A stretch of DNA of 64,000 nucleotides from Shewanella psychropiezotolerans (GCF_007197555.1 NZ_CP041614.1:1542001-1606000), one strand, 5' to 3'. Shown: positions 1 to 10,596, numbered from the stretch's first letter. Translations and numbers: made by a program. Notes: generated from the sequence alone by a model not told the origin.

Positions 1-1393
1 GCCAGCGAATGAGTGCCTCACAGGCAACGACTCTTCCAGTCTTGATATCGAATTTTGGTTGGTAATGTAAGACAAATTCATTGTTCTTTAGTGCATCGTG
101 TAGAGAGGCCTCTGTACGTAATCTAACTGCTGCACGCTCTGTCATTTGTTGCTTGAAGAAGGCCCATTGATTTGAGCCGGCAGCTTTTGCGCTATACATG
201 GCGATATCAGAATGGCGGATCAGATCTTCGGCGCTCATACCGTCATCGGGGTAGATAGAGATCCCGACTGATGCGGCTGGATGAATGGTGTGCTCGTTGA
301 GTTGCATGGGGGTGTTCAACTGAAAAAGCAGGTGTTCAACAAAGTCGGCTGCTTGATCCGGGTTCCGTATTTCATCGGCTAATATCACGAATTCATCCCC
401 GCCCAAGCGAGCCACAGTGCCTTTATCCGCAACGACGCGCTCGAGAACTTGAGCTATTCGGGTAAGAAATTGATCGCCTATGGCATGACCCAAGGAGTCA
501 TTGATATTTTTAAATCTGTCTAGATCGATAAATAACATGCAAAATTGGTGTTTATGTACACGGGCCCTTTGAATGGTAACCGCTATGGTTTCCAGTAGCA
601 GCGTGCGGTTAGGTAACCCTGTGAGTGGGTCTCGAGTCGCCATTTTTCTTAGTTTACTTTGGGTCTGACCGAACTGAATCAGGATCTGGTTAAATTTTGA
701 TGTAACCAGACCTAGTTCATCGTCCATGTGAGCCTTAGATACCGGCAGTAAGTTCTCATCGGGTGATTCAGGATCTATCTTGTCAATTGCCTCACTGATC
801 TCGGCGATGGGCTTGGTCAAGAAGCGATGAAAAACAATCGAAAGCAACAGAGTGATAAGCAGGGCGCGGATCAAGGTTGCGACTAAACTGAATCTAAGTT
901 GTGAAAAGAGTGAGTCAGTGAGTTCCTGGGTGTCATAGAAGATGGTTAATGTCCCTATGAGCTGCTGTTTCTCACTGTCTTTAAAATCAAAGGGTCGATA
1001 AAGGGGGCGCGAGATTTCTCTAAGGTCGCCAAAGAGTTTTTTACTTAATTGATCGAATATATTCGGAGAAGAGAGAGGTGAGGCGACTGAGACAAACATG
1101 GAGCCGTCATCGAGTTCGATAACTGCCGAACCCACATGGGCGACTTTTAACACCCCCTCTATGGTTTGTTTGGCTAAGTTATCGTCCAATGCCCAGACAG
1201 CGTTAGAGGCGGGTTGCTCTACCGAGTCTAACAACTCTTTCTGCGACGCTTTAAGTTCATCCCTGGTGGTTACACCGACTAAGGCAATTTCGACGATAAA
1301 AATGGCGACAGCGAAAAAGAGTGCCGAAAAAACGACAAGGCTGGTTTGTTTCCATGTAAGCGATTTAAAGCTGGCAGTCATTAACTCATCCAT
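1..1393 (-). CDS. GGDEF/EAL membrane protein, 5' part (C-terminus outside window)
   Basis: Probable cyclic-di-GMP turnover protein. The reading frame is open from ATG at 1393 (in-frame alternative ATG at 1381, preceded by a weak GGATGAG) to the left edge. Seen in order: a membrane segment near the N-terminus, a periplasmic region of about 120 residues, a second membrane segment, a HAMP-like stretch beginning 'FLTKPIAEIS', a GGDEF domain with an intact GGDEF motif (389-403, residues 331-335), and the start of an EAL domain with YQPKFD and the CEALIRW motif (EAL at 12-20). Both catalytic motifs visible here are canonical, but the rest of the EAL domain, which carries the remaining metal ligands, is outside the window, so whether it acts as cyclase, phosphodiesterase or both cannot be decided. 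It is divergent from pnp. Confidence 0.9.
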   Translation of the reverse strand, partial: MDELMTASFKSLTWKQTSLVVFSALFFAVAIFIVEIALVGVTTRDELKASQKELLDSVEQPASNAVWALDDNLAKQTIEGVLKVAHVGSAVIELDDGSMFVSVASPLSSPNIFDQLSKKLFGDLREISRPLYRPFDFKDSEKQQLIGTLTIFYDTQELTDSLFSQLRFSLVATLIRALLITLLLSIVFHRFLTKPIAEISEAIDKIDPESPDENLLPVSKAHMDDELGLVTSKFNQILIQFGQTQSKLRKMATRDPLTGLPNRTLLLETIAVTIQRARVHKHQFCMLFIDLDRFKNINDSLGHAIGDQFLTRIAQVLERVVADKGTVARLGGDEFVILADEIRNPDQAADFVEHLLFQLNTPMQLNEHTIHPAASVGISIYPDDGMSAEDLIRHSDIAMYSAKAAGSNQWAFFKQQMTERAAVRLRTEASLHDALKNNEFVLHYQPKFDIKTGRVVACEALIRW

Positions 1394-1576
1394 TAATCAG
1401 TGAACTGATATTAGAAACGGAACTATTTAGGCATTCCATAACAAAATAATCCTGATATTATTCACTTTAGAGAAAAGTTTCGGCTTTGTCATCAATCTGT
1501 GCCCTTTATCTCTTGAATAGAGATGAAGTATACTTACGCGCGTAATTAAGATAATTAAATTTAAGGAATGGTTCAC

Positions 1577-3685
1577 GTGAATCCAATCGTAAAGAGTTTT
1601 GAGTATGGTCAGCACACAGTCACATTAGAGACTGGGGTTATTGCACGTCAAGCAGATGCTGCCGTTTTAGCAAGTATGGGTGATACTACAGTCTTGGTTA
1701 CTGTGGTAGGAAAGAAACACGAAGAGCCGGGTCGCGACTTTTTCCCACTTACAGTGAATTATCAGGAAAGAACTTACGCTGCCGGTAAGATCCCTGGTGG
1801 TTTCTTCAAGCGTGAAGGTCGTCCATCTGAGAGTGAAACGCTGATCGCACGTCTTATCGATCGTCCCATTCGTCCTCTATTCCCTAATGGCTTCAAGAAT
1901 GAAGTTCAGGTAATTATCACAGTCGTTTCTGTGGATCCTGAAATCAACCCTGATGTCATCTCTATGATAGGTACTTCTGCAGCCTTAGCTATCTCAGGTC
2001 TGCCATTCAATGGTCCATTGGGTGTGGCGCGTGTTGGTTACATCAACGGCGAATATATCCTTAACCCTGAAGTTAGTCAGTTAGCCGAGAGTGACCTGGA
2101 CCTAATCGTCGCGGGTACCGAAGGCGCAGTATTGATGGTGGAGTCTGAAGCCGCCTCATTGCCAGAAGAAGTTATGCTAGGCAGCGTCGCCTATGGTCAC
2201 GAGCAACAGCAAGTTGTGATCACTGCCATCAAGGAGCTTAAAGCTGAAGCGGGCAAGCCTGCATGGGATTGGTCTGCACCTGTATCTGATGAAGATTTGG
2301 TCGCCAAAATTAAGGCGCTTGCAGAAGAGAAATTCTCAGCTGCATACCAGATTGCTGATAAGAGTGAACGTCGTGACTCGGTTAACGCACTTAAGAGTGA
2401 CGCTATCGAGAAACTAGTTGCTGAAAACGCGGATGTCGACTTACGTGAAGTCGGTAAGATATTAAGTAGCGTTGAGAAGCAAGTCGTACGTGGCCGTATC
2501 ATAGCGGGTAAGCCACGTATCGATGGTCGTGAGCCAGATATGGTTCGTGGTCTTAACGTAATGGCAGGTGTACTTCCACGTACTCACGGTAGCGCGATAT
2601 TTACCCGTGGTGAGACTCAAGCACTAGTGACTTGTACTCTAGGTACCGAGCGTGATGCACAGAAAGTTGACAGCATCATGGGCGAATACACTAACCGCTT
2701 TATGCTGCACTACAACTTCCCTCCTTACTGTGTGGGCGAGACGGGTTTTGTTGGTTCACCTAAGCGTCGTGAAATTGGTCACGGTAAGCTAGCTTGGCGT
2801 GGTATTAACGCGGTTATGCCGTCTGCAGAAGAATTCCCATACAGCATTCGCGTCGTATCAGAGATCACTGAATCAAACGGTTCAAGCTCTATGGCTTCTG
2901 TATGTGGTACTTCTCTTGCGTTAATGGATGCGGGTGTACCAATCAAGACATCTGTTGCCGGTATCGCCATGGGTCTGGTTAAAGAGGGTGACGATTTCGT
3001 CGTTCTTTCTGACATTTTAGGTGATGAAGATCACTTAGGTGATATGGACTTCAAAGTGGCTGGTACTCGTGACGGTATCACTGCACTGCAGATGGATATC
3101 AAGATCGAAGGTATCACGCAAGAGATCATGCAGATTGCACTTCAGCAAGCTTATGGCGCTCGAGTTCATATCCTTAACGTGATGGACCAGGCTATTGGTA
3201 CACATCGTGATGATATTTCAGCTCACGCACCACGTATTACCACCATCAAGATCAACCCAGAAAAAATCCGTGATGTGATTGGTAAAGGTGGCGCTACAAT
3301 CCGTGCGCTTACAGAAGAAACTGGTACCACTATCGAGCTAGAAGATGATGGTACAGTTAAGATCGCATCTTCTAACGGCGAAGCGACTAAAGAAGCTATC
3401 CGTCGTATCGAAGAGATCACTGCTGAAGTCGAAGTCGGTACTATCTATAACGGTAAGGTCGTTCGTATCGTTGATTTCGGTGCCTTCGTGACAATCTTGC
3501 CAGGTAAAGATGGTTTGGTTCACATCTCTCAGATAGCTGAAGAGCGTGTTGCCAACGTTTCTGATTACCTACAGACTGGTCAAGAAGTCAAAGTTAAGGT
3601 GATGGAAGTTGATCGTCAGGGTCGCGTACGTCTTTCTATGAAAGAAGCACAGCCTAAAGCCGAGTCAGCACCTGCTGCCGAGTAA
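1577..3685 (+). CDS. pnp: Polyribonucleotide nucleotidyltransferase (PNPase)
   Basis: Phosphorolytic 3'-5' exoribonuclease and degradosome component that converts RNA plus phosphate to nucleoside diphosphates. Two RNase PH-like cores are seen (about residues 10-145 and 320-460), then a KH domain with the GKGG loop ([13 protein letters not shown]) and a C-terminal S1 domain ([13 protein letters not shown]...GLVHISQIA). The length is normal for the family. Start choice: an upstream in-frame ATG at 1568 abuts AAGGA (1563-1567) with no spacing, whereas GTG at 1577 lies 9 nt after it and gives the family-typical N-terminus [14 protein letters not shown] 1577 is therefore preferred (702 aa). rpsO, the usual upstream partner, is not directly upstream; a divergent GGDEF/EAL gene is. 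Confidence 0.97.
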   Translation: MNPIVKSFEYGQHTVTLETGVIARQADAAVLASMGDTTVLVTVVGKKHEEPGRDFFPLTVNYQERTYAAGKIPGGFFKREGRPSESETLIARLIDRPIRPLFPNGFKNEVQVIITVVSVDPEINPDVISMIGTSAALAISGLPFNGPLGVARVGYINGEYILNPEVSQLAESDLDLIVAGTEGAVLMVESEAASLPEEVMLGSVAYGHEQQQVVITAIKELKAEAGKPAWDWSAPVSDEDLVAKIKALAEEKFSAAYQIADKSERRDSVNALKSDAIEKLVAENADVDLREVGKILSSVEKQVVRGRIIAGKPRIDGREPDMVRGLNVMAGVLPRTHGSAIFTRGETQALVTCTLGTERDAQKVDSIMGEYTNRFMLHYNFPPYCVGETGFVGSPKRREIGHGKLAWRGINAVMPSAEEFPYSIRVVSEITESNGSSSMASVCGTSLALMDAGVPIKTSVAGIAMGLVKEGDDFVVLSDILGDEDHLGDMDFKVAGTRDGITALQMDIKIEGITQEIMQIALQQAYGARVHILNVMDQAIGTHRDDISAHAPRITTIKINPEKIRDVIGKGGATIRALTEETGTTIELEDDGTVKIASSNGEATKEAIRRIEEITAEVEVGTIYNGKVVRIVDFGAFVTILPGKDGLVHISQIAEERVANVSDYLQTGQEVKVKVMEVDRQGRVRLSMKEAQPKAESAPAAE

Positions 3686-3707
3686 TCACTATTTAGTGAA
3701 TTAACAA

Positions 3708-3732
3708 AGGAGACCTTAGGGTCTCCTTTTTT
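3708..3732 (+). terminator. Rho-independent terminator of pnp
   Basis: Perfect 8-bp stem AGGAGACC/GGTCTCCT with a 4-nt loop followed by a run of T, 22 nt after the pnp stop codon. Confidence 0.92.
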
Positions 3733-3792
3733 GTACTCGGTGATTGGGTTTGGTGATGTTTTAGTGAATAATTTGCAGATATTTATCTATGC

Positions 3793-3820
3793 TTGACTTC
3801 ATTTTTTGTAAACTTATACT
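3793..3820 (+). promoter_or_regulatory. Probable sigma-70 promoter of nlpI
   Basis: TTGACT (3793-3798), a 16-nt spacer and TATACT (3815-3820), about 110 nt upstream of the nlpI start and downstream of the pnp terminator. Confidence 0.55.
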
Positions 3821-3930
3821 TTTTACTAGCAATAAGCTGAATGAATTGAGAAAAATTTAAATCCCTGATAGCAGTAGCGATAGGGGATTGCTATGATTAG
3901 CGTCATAGTTGAACTCAAAGGGTTAAATGG

Positions 3931-4830
3931 ATGAATCAAAAAGTGCGGACCACCGCAATCGCTGTTTTGGCTGGTATGAGTATTTTCCTGACCGGATGTG
4001 TGTCGACTCAGTCTGGTGGCAGCGAGCAAGGTAAGGTGATGGTTGAGCCCGTCATGCCCGATTACAAGCTAGAAATAACGCTTGCCAAGTTAAATGAAAT
4101 TTTATCCTCAGCCGATTTAACTCAAGAGCAAAAAGCACGATTCCATTATGACCGGGGTGTCATCTATGACAGCGTAGGTTTACGGATTCTGAGCCGAATC
4201 GACTTTCATCAAGCATTGAAACTTCAGCCTAATCTCGCCGATGCCTATAACTTCATCGGGATCTATTATACCCAGGAAGGTCAGTTCGAGAGTGCATATG
4301 AAGCTTTCGATGCTGTGCTGGAGCTGTCACCCGAATATGATTACGCATTCTTAAACCGTGGTATTGCCCTCTATTATGGTCAGCGTTACGAGTTAGCGGT
4401 TGCCGATATGCAATCATTCTACTCATTGGACCCTAAAGATGGCTACCGTGCCTTATGGTTATATTTGACGGAAAGTGCCCAGGATACTGAGCAAGCCAAA
4501 GCTAACCTGGAAGTGAACCAGGCTGAGCTTGTGCCAAATGCCTGGTCGAGTGTACTGGTGGATTATTATCTTGGAAAAAAATCCAGGGAAGCGGTATTTT
4601 CTGCGGCTAAAATGGGGCTTTCTCACCCCAATGAATATGCGGAACGTCTATGTGAAGCCTACTTCTATATTGCAAAGATAGCCCAAGAGCAAGGTCAGTA
4701 TAGCGATGCGGCAAATTATTTCAGGCTGGCACTCGCGACAAACATCTATGACTTTGTCGAGCATAGATATGCGCGAATCGAGTTAGCTAAGCTAAATAGC
4801 ATCATGCAGCAAGAGTTGCAGAGTCAATAA
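3931..4830 (+). CDS. nlpI: Lipoprotein NlpI, TPR protein
   Basis: Outer-membrane lipoprotein that in E. coli acts as an adaptor for peptidoglycan hydrolases and the Prc protease. Seen: a lipoprotein signal with lipobox LTGC (cleavage before the Cys at about residue 23), then TPR-like helical repeats (e.g. LADAYNFIGIYYTQEGQFESAYEAF), total 299 aa against 294 in E. coli. It sits immediately after pnp, the order also found in E. coli. It has its own promoter-like element and a terminator, so it appears to be monocistronic. Confidence 0.92.
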   Translation: MNQKVRTTAIAVLAGMSIFLTGCVSTQSGGSEQGKVMVEPVMPDYKLEITLAKLNEILSSADLTQEQKARFHYDRGVIYDSVGLRILSRIDFHQALKLQPNLADAYNFIGIYYTQEGQFESAYEAFDAVLELSPEYDYAFLNRGIALYYGQRYELAVADMQSFYSLDPKDGYRALWLYLTESAQDTEQAKANLEVNQAELVPNAWSSVLVDYYLGKKSREAVFSAAKMGLSHPNEYAERLCEAYFYIAKIAQEQGQYSDAANYFRLALATNIYDFVEHRYARIELAKLNSIMQQELQSQ

Positions 4831-4862
4831 TTGAGCTCAAGTATTTTGTTATTAAAAGCGTA

Positions 4863-4891
4863 ATGCCATCCCAAAAAGATGGCATTTTTTA
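4863..4891 (+). terminator. Rho-independent terminator of nlpI
   Basis: Stem ATGCCATC/GATGGCAT with a 7-nt loop, followed by T6; 32 nt after the nlpI stop codon. Confidence 0.9.
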
Positions 4892-4995
4892 TGTCTTTAT
4901 TAAAATGCAGACTCTGGGATTAGTCACCTAGCTAATTTGCACGCTTGGCGCTATAATTGCCGCCTTTTTAGCACATCACCAATCTGCAGGTTACC

Positions 4996-6576
4996 ATGTC
5001 AGGCAATACAGTTGAGGTCGGCAAACGTCGCACTTTCGCCATTATCTCTCACCCGGATGCGGGTAAAACCACCATTACCGAAAAAGTACTCTTGTTCGGT
5101 AATGCCTTACAGAAGGCCGGAACCGTAAAAGGTAAGAAGTCAGGTCAACATGCAAAGTCTGATTGGATGGAGATGGAGAAAGAGCGTGGGATCTCGATCA
5201 CCACATCTGTCATGCAGTTTCCCTATAAAGAGGCTTTAATCAATCTTCTCGATACTCCGGGTCACGAAGACTTCTCGGAAGATACCTATCGTACCCTGAC
5301 TGCCGTCGATTCCTGTCTGATGGTGATCGACTCGGCCAAAGGTGTAGAGCAAAGAACGATTAAGCTAATGGAAGTCACGCGCCTGCGTGATACGCCTATC
5401 GTCACTTTCATGAACAAGTTAGACCGTGACATTCGCGAGCCATTAGAGCTGATGGACGAGGTCGAAGATGTACTGAATATTGCCTGTGCACCCATTACCT
5501 GGCCTATCGGCTCAGGTAAAGAGTTTAAAGGTGTTTACCACCTATTACGTGATGAGGTGATTTTATACCAGAGTGGTCAGGGCCATACGATTCAGGATTC
5601 TAAGATCATCAAGGGGCTGGATAACCCAGAGCTTGATGATGCTATCGGCGCCTATGCCGATGAAGTGCGCGAAGAGTTAGAATTGGTTCTTGGTGCCGCG
5701 ACCGAGTTCGATCTCGAGCTGTTCCTCAAGGGAGAGCTGACGCCGGTATTTTTCGGTACCGCATTGGGTAACTTTGGTGTCGATCATATCCTCGACGGTA
5801 TGGTCGAATGGGCTCCTACACCTCAGCCTCGTGAAACCGAGGCGAGAGATGTACTGCCCCAAGAGGAGAAGTTCTCTGGCTTCGTGTTTAAGATCCAAGC
5901 AAACATGGATCCAAGACACAGAGATAGAGTCGCATTTATGCGGATCTGTTCTGGTAAGTATGAGCAGGGCATGAAGATGCACCATGTCCGTCTAGGTAAA
6001 GATGTCAATGTCAGTGATGCGTTAACCTTTATGGCTGGCGATCGTAATCGCGCCATAGTGGCATATCCAGGCGATATTATTGGCCTGCATAACCACGGCA
6101 CCATGCGTATCGGCGATACATTTACCCAAGGTGAGAAGTTGCGTTTCACCGGCATACCTAACTTTGCTCCTGAGATGTTCCGTCGTATTCGTTTAAAAGA
6201 TCCGTTGAAACAGAAGCAGCTACTTAAAGGCTTAGTCCAGCTTGCCGAAGAGGGTGCCGTGCAGGTATTCAGACCGATAGATTCGAACGATCTTATCGTT
6301 GGTGCTGTTGGTGTACTTCAGTTTGAAGTAGTTGTTGGCCGATTGAAGAGCGAATATAAGGTCGAAGCCATCTATGAAGCTATCCATGTAGCCACAGCCC
6401 GTTGGGTGTATTGTGACGATGAGAAGAAACTGGACGAGTTCAGACGTAAGTGCAGCCCTAACTTAGCGCTGGATGGTGGCAATAACCTGACCTATATCGC
6501 CCCGACTATGGTTAATCTTAATCTGTCTATGGAGCGCTATCCTGACGTTCAGTTTGCCAAGACTCGTGAGAATTAA
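4996..6576 (+). CDS. prfC: Peptide chain release factor 3
   Basis: GTPase that recycles RF1/RF2 from the ribosome after peptide release. Seen: P-loop HPDAGKTT near residue 20, switch region [16 protein letters not shown] (G3), NKLD (G4), then a beta-barrel domain and the RF3 C-terminal domain. The 526-aa length is typical. The start ATG 4996 follows GCAGGTT. A TATAAT hexamer at 4952-4957 may be its -10 box, although no good -35 is seen. It sits alone between the nlpI terminator and its own terminator. Confidence 0.97.
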   Translation: MSGNTVEVGKRRTFAIISHPDAGKTTITEKVLLFGNALQKAGTVKGKKSGQHAKSDWMEMEKERGISITTSVMQFPYKEALINLLDTPGHEDFSEDTYRTLTAVDSCLMVIDSAKGVEQRTIKLMEVTRLRDTPIVTFMNKLDRDIREPLELMDEVEDVLNIACAPITWPIGSGKEFKGVYHLLRDEVILYQSGQGHTIQDSKIIKGLDNPELDDAIGAYADEVREELELVLGAATEFDLELFLKGELTPVFFGTALGNFGVDHILDGMVEWAPTPQPRETEARDVLPQEEKFSGFVFKIQANMDPRHRDRVAFMRICSGKYEQGMKMHHVRLGKDVNVSDALTFMAGDRNRAIVAYPGDIIGLHNHGTMRIGDTFTQGEKLRFTGIPNFAPEMFRRIRLKDPLKQKQLLKGLVQLAEEGAVQVFRPIDSNDLIVGAVGVLQFEVVVGRLKSEYKVEAIYEAIHVATARWVYCDDEKKLDEFRRKCSPNLALDGGNNLTYIAPTMVNLNLSMERYPDVQFAKTREN

Positions 6577-6618
6577 TCTACACTAGCGTTTGGTTCCCTG
6601 TGCCCAGATATTTTATTT

Positions 6619-6648
6619 AAGCCCCATTCGAAAGATTGGGGCTTTTTT
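6619..6648 (+). terminator. Rho-independent terminator of prfC
   Basis: Stem AAGCCCCA/TGGGGCTT with a 10-nt loop, followed by a T run. It ends 13 nt before the MITE-like element begins. Confidence 0.9.
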
Positions 6649-6660
6649 ATTGAATCGTTT

Positions 6661-6980
6661 ATTATACCATTCCGAGTAAGTATCTGATTATTCAGCGGGA
6701 GTTCAAAGCACTGTAGGCAAGGCGAATGTTTGAAGCTAATAGTTATTCTCGGCAACAAGCTCCTGCGTTGCTCTACCTCCTGCATCCATGCAGTCGTATA
6801 TCGAGAACATTCAACGTAGCATAAAGGGCTTTGAAACCCGCACTGCGTGAGGCTCTCAGTGTTTCCACTTCTGTGTTGCATTGACTTAAAAGGGAATAAC
6901 CATTTCCTCATCAATGCGTCTTGAATTGAAAAAACTGAGAGCCTCTGAACTGACCAGATACTTATATGGAATGGTATTAT
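6661..6980. mobile_element. MITE-like element, copy 1
   Basis: A 320-bp element whose ends are imperfect inverted repeats: the left end reads ATTATACCATTCC then TAAGTATCTG, and the right end read on the opposite strand gives ATAATACCATTCC then TAAGTATCTG. An element of identical length and more than 90% identity by eye lies at 59111-59430. It contains no ORF resembling a transposase, so it would have to be moved in trans. It lies between the prfC terminator and the tatD-family gene. TTA occurs outside the TACCATTCC core at both ends and may be a target duplication or part of the repeat. Confidence 0.85.
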
Positions 6981-7092
6981 CTATATATGTATCGGTTTTG
7001 TTATGGGAAGGTTTCTGGGCCATTTTCTTAAGCCACAAAAGATAAAAGCCGATTTTGGTATGACTAAATTAAATTCATTAAATGAGCGAATA

Positions 7093-7887
7093 ATGTCGAC
7101 GATGCGAATACTTGATAGCCATGCTCATCTTGACGATGACTTGTTCGATACTGACCGTGACGAACTCTTCGAGTCTATGGCTCAAACAGGCATAGAAACG
7201 GCTATCATCCCGGGAGTCAGCCCCGAGCGCTGGGACAAGCAACTGGATATAGCAAAGCGGTACTCATGTCCCTATGGGCTAGGCATTCATCCTTGGTTTT
7301 GTGAAGACAACCCTCAGCAGGCCTTGAAGCAATTAACAGATAAACTCAATCGCTATAGAGAAGACCCATACTTGGTCGCCATCGGCGAGTGCGGTCTGGA
7401 TAAGATACGTAAAGATAATTGGGATGGACAAATCATTGCCCTGGAGGCTCAACTCTCTATGGCTCAGCAGCTAAATTTGCCGGTTATCTTGCATGTCGTT
7501 AAAGCACATAGTGAGATGCTGGCCATCTTGAAACGCTACTCTCTGCCCAGAGGTGGAGTGATCCACGGTTTCTACGGCAGCTTAGAAATCGCCAGCGAGT
7601 ACATTAAGCTAGGTTTTAAGCTGGGGATAGGGGGTTTAATTTTAAATACGAGTGCCAGAAAACTGAAAACCTGTGTCGCTCAACTTCCCCTCGAAAGTTT
7701 GTTAATTGAGACAGATTCTCCTGCTATGACACCTCGAAATGCAGCAGAATCACGCAATACTCCCCTTATTTTGCAGTCAATCATCGCAGAAATAGCAAAT
7801 TTACATAAAAAATCCAGTGTTCTGATTTCAGAACATGCGTTTCGGAATGCGGTGCAACTCTTTGACCTTAAATTAATTTTAATTTAA
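7093..7887 (+). CDS. TatD-family metal-dependent hydrolase (YjjV-like)
   Basis: Predicted cytosolic metal-dependent deoxyribonuclease or phosphodiesterase with a TIM-barrel fold. Seen: the N-terminal metal motif DSHAHLDD, GIHPWF, the acidic GECGLD motif, a metal-binding His in LPVILHVVKAH, and ETDSP near the C-terminus. These are the family's canonical metal ligands. The open frame extends upstream to 7003 but homology begins at about residue MRILDSHAHLD, so ATG 7093 or 7102 is the likely start; 7060 and 7003 are longer alternatives. The C-terminal hydrophobic end FDLKLILI is slightly unusual. The MITE copy ends 112 bp upstream, so it may influence transcription. Confidence 0.88.
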   Translation: MSTMRILDSHAHLDDDLFDTDRDELFESMAQTGIETAIIPGVSPERWDKQLDIAKRYSCPYGLGIHPWFCEDNPQQALKQLTDKLNRYREDPYLVAIGECGLDKIRKDNWDGQIIALEAQLSMAQQLNLPVILHVVKAHSEMLAILKRYSLPRGGVIHGFYGSLEIASEYIKLGFKLGIGGLILNTSARKLKTCVAQLPLESLLIETDSPAMTPRNAAESRNTPLILQSIIAEIANLHKKSSVLISEHAFRNAVQLFDLKLILI

Positions 7888-8048
7888 ACAGATGTGAATC
7901 GCATCGTAAGTTGTGACTAAGGTGCTGAAATTAAACTTCAAAAACTTGATCGAAACGACGCTTTTGAGCTATTGCTCGGGTATAATCGACCTCGAAAAAG
8001 GTTGGTTAACAACATAATTAAAAAGTATTAACAATAGGGTGATGGTTA

Positions 8049-9323
8049 ATGGATATTTTAATGAGTCTAGTAGGGGTGGTCACCTTACTTACAATTGGTT
8101 TCTTACTATCGAATGGTAAGAAGTCAATCAACTACCGTACCGTTGGTGGTGCGTTAGCAATTCAAGCTGCTTTTGGTGGCTTCGTGCTTTATGTTCCAAT
8201 TGGTCAAGAAGTACTAGGTGGCGTTTCAATGGGCGTAGCCAGTGTCATTGGTTACTCTCAAGCTGGTATCAACTTCCTCTTCGGTGGTTTGGGTACTGAC
8301 GCTATGTTCGCAAACGGTGTTGGCTTCGTCTTCGCTATCCGCGTTCTACCTGTCATTATCTTCTTCTCTTCTTTAATAGCAGTACTTTACTACCTAGGCA
8401 TCATGCAACTTGTCATCAAGTTTATCGGTGGCGCATTGCAAAAAGCATTAGGTACAAGCCGTACTGAGTCTATGTCTGCTACGGCAAACATCTTCGTCGG
8501 TCAAACTGAAGCTCCTCTAGTTGTTCGTCCGTTTATCGCGACTATGACTAATTCAGAGCTTTTCGCCATCATGGTTGGTGGTCTGGCTTCTATCGCTGGT
8601 GCGGTACTTGCTGGCTACGCTGGCATGGGCGTTAAGATTGAGTATCTGGTTGCAGCGTCATTTATGGCGGCGCCTGGTGGTCTTATGATGGCTAAGCTTA
8701 TGCATCCAGAGACCGAAGAAACTAACAACGACATGAACGACTTGCCTGAAGATGCAGACAAGCCAGCTAACGTTATTGACGCTGCCGCATCTGGTGCCGC
8801 ATCTGGTATGCACTTAGCACTTAACGTTGGCGCTATGCTATTAGCCTTCGTTGGTCTTATTGCCATGCTTAACGGCATGATCGGTGGACTAGGTGGTCTT
8901 GTTGGTATCGAGAACTTAACTCTGGAGCTTATCCTAGGTTACATCTTCATGCCTCTTGCATTCCTAATCGGTGTACCTTGGAATGAAGCACTGGTTGCCG
9001 GTTCATTCATCGGTCAGAAGATCATCGTGAACGAATTCGTCGCTTACCTGAACTTCGCTCCTTACCTTAAAGATATTGCCGATGGCGGTATGGTTGTTGC
9101 TGAAACGGGTCTTGCTATGACTGATAGAACTAAAGCTATCATCTCATTCGCACTATGTGGATTCGCTAACCTATCTTCAATCGCTATTCTACTTGGTGGT
9201 CTAGGCGCCATGGCTCCAAGCCGTCGTCATGACTTAGCTAAGCTAGGCGTACGTGCCGTTATCGCAGCATCGCTTGCGAACCTAATGAGTGCGACACTAG
9301 CGGGTCTATTCTTAGCACTATAA
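8049..9323 (+). CDS. nupC: Concentrative nucleoside transporter NupC
   Basis: Inner-membrane cation-coupled nucleoside symporter of the CNT family. Multiple membrane segments are visible; the N-terminal domain, the gate region ([21 protein letters not shown], the CNT substrate-site signature with Gln-Thr-Glu) and the second half ([18 protein letters not shown]) are all intact. At 424 aa it is near the family norm. It lies upstream of a Tsx-like channel and the deo genes, forming an outer-membrane to cytosol nucleoside uptake and catabolism route. The start follows a GGGTGATGGTTA stretch. It ends in a hairpin terminator, so it is probably transcribed separately from tsx. Confidence 0.95.
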   Translation: MDILMSLVGVVTLLTIGFLLSNGKKSINYRTVGGALAIQAAFGGFVLYVPIGQEVLGGVSMGVASVIGYSQAGINFLFGGLGTDAMFANGVGFVFAIRVLPVIIFFSSLIAVLYYLGIMQLVIKFIGGALQKALGTSRTESMSATANIFVGQTEAPLVVRPFIATMTNSELFAIMVGGLASIAGAVLAGYAGMGVKIEYLVAASFMAAPGGLMMAKLMHPETEETNNDMNDLPEDADKPANVIDAAASGAASGMHLALNVGAMLLAFVGLIAMLNGMIGGLGGLVGIENLTLELILGYIFMPLAFLIGVPWNEALVAGSFIGQKIIVNEFVAYLNFAPYLKDIADGGMVVAETGLAMTDRTKAIISFALCGFANLSSIAILLGGLGAMAPSRRHDLAKLGVRAVIAASLANLMSATLAGLFLAL

Positions 9324-9328
9324 TCGTC

Positions 9329-9356
9329 AGGCAGTTCATATGAGCTGCCTTGTTTT
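9329..9356 (+). terminator. Terminator of nupC
   Basis: Stem AGGCAG/CTGCCT enclosing the palindromic core TCATATGA, followed by TGTTTTA; begins 6 nt after the nupC stop codon. Confidence 0.75.
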
Positions 9357-9586
9357 ATGTCTAAGGTAAATCCTGTGGGGATTCCCACAATTGGGCTCTG
9401 TTCATGGGGGCAGGGTCCAAGTTAGCTCAACCATTTTTCACAGTAATACAAGATTACATCTAGTTCTTCCTTACCTTTGCGGGAAGAGCTGTGTTCGAAT
9501 AAACACAGTTAAAAATCAGGTTTTTCGCGATAGCTGTTGTTAAATAGCATGAAGAATCAGAAGTTTGTTCATTTGTTAGAATTTTG

Positions 9587-9639
9587 TGTTCGCACTTTCA
9601 CACAAATTATATTGTGCTTTACGATAAATTGGGTAGAAT
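9587..9639 (+). promoter_or_regulatory. Probable CRP-like site and promoter of the tsx-like gene
   Basis: A CRP-like 16-mer (9587-9602) has a perfect right half TCACA and a degraded left half TGTTC. It is followed by TTGTGC (9612-9617), a 16-nt spacer and TAGAAT (9634-9639). The remainder of the 380-bp gap after nupC (9361-9580) contains two small hairpins (TGTGGG/CCCACA near 9375; CTGTGTT/AACACAG near 9490) and no ORF. Confidence 0.5.
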
Positions 9640-9706
9640 GCGGCGCCATAAGAAAAGAACGCTGACTCGAAAAGAGCGGCATACCATAAAATAAATGGGG
9701 TTGATG

Positions 9707-10555
9707 ATGAAAAACGTTAAAACTATAGCACTAGCTACAGCACTAGCAGCAACAGCTGCTATGTCTGCACCAACATTCGCAGCAGACCGCGGCGATGATA
9801 TCCGTTCTGGCGATTACAGCTGGATGCAGTTCAATGCAATGTATGCGTTCAACGAGCTACCACGTACTGATGCTGATGATGGCGGACACGATTACCTGGA
9901 AATGGAATTCGGCGGCCGCGCTGGCTTCGTAGACCTATACGGTTATGTTGATGTGTTCAACTTAGCTACGGGTGATTCAGGCGACAAGGCAGATGGTTCT
10001 GGTAAGAGCAAGATGTTCATGAAGTTTGCCCCGCGTTTCTCTATCGATGCAATCACAGGTTGGGATCTTTCAGCTGGTCCTATCCAGGAAGTTTACTTCT
10101 CGACTCTTTTCAATTGGGGTGGCGGTGCTGTTGGTGAAGATGTGAACGCATCTTTCTGGGGTATCGGTGCTGACGTTATGGTTCCATGGTTAGGTAAGAC
10201 TGGCATGAACCTTTACGCTCATTACGACATGAATGGCAAAGAGTGGAACGGTTACCAATTCTCTATGAACTGGTTTAAGCCTTTCGTTAACTTCGATAAT
10301 GGTTCATTCGTTTCATTCCAGGGTTATATCGATTACCAGTTCGGTGCTGATGACGACTACGGTAACGAATTTGTTCCTATGTCTTCAAACGGCGGTGCTG
10401 CTTACTTCGGCGTACATTGGCATTCAGACAACTACGCATTGGGTTATGGCTTAAAAGCATACCAAGACGTTTACCTACTTGAAGATGGTGCCGGTATTGT
10501 TGGTCTAGAAACGACTGGTTTCGCACACTACCTAACAGCTACTTACAAGTTCTAA
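9707..10555 (+). CDS. Tsx-like nucleoside-specific outer-membrane channel
   Basis: Outer-membrane beta-barrel of the Tsx/OmpK family, inferred to admit nucleosides. Seen: a signal peptide (KNVKTIALATALAATAAMSAPTFA, cleavage after AFA), the family motif YSWMQFNAMYAFNELP, amphipathic strands throughout, and a C-terminal aromatic residue (YLTATYKF) for BAM recognition. Three ATGs are clustered: 9695, 9704 and 9707. GGGG (9697-9700) is best spaced for 9707, which also gives a normal signal peptide. It is placed between nupC and deoC, which supports a nucleoside role. Confidence 0.88.
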   Translation: MKNVKTIALATALAATAAMSAPTFAADRGDDIRSGDYSWMQFNAMYAFNELPRTDADDGGHDYLEMEFGGRAGFVDLYGYVDVFNLATGDSGDKADGSGKSKMFMKFAPRFSIDAITGWDLSAGPIQEVYFSTLFNWGGGAVGEDVNASFWGIGADVMVPWLGKTGMNLYAHYDMNGKEWNGYQFSMNWFKPFVNFDNGSFVSFQGYIDYQFGADDDYGNEFVPMSSNGGAAYFGVHWHSDNYALGYGLKAYQDVYLLEDGAGIVGLETTGFAHYLTATYKF

Positions 10556-10596
10556 GACCCGCTCTTAGGCTGGTACTTAGAAATAAGTAAGTAGAT

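Noticed and set aside
1098..1403. Plus-strand ORF at the left end
   Set aside because: Antisense shadow of the GGDEF/EAL gene, which has intact motifs on the minus strand.
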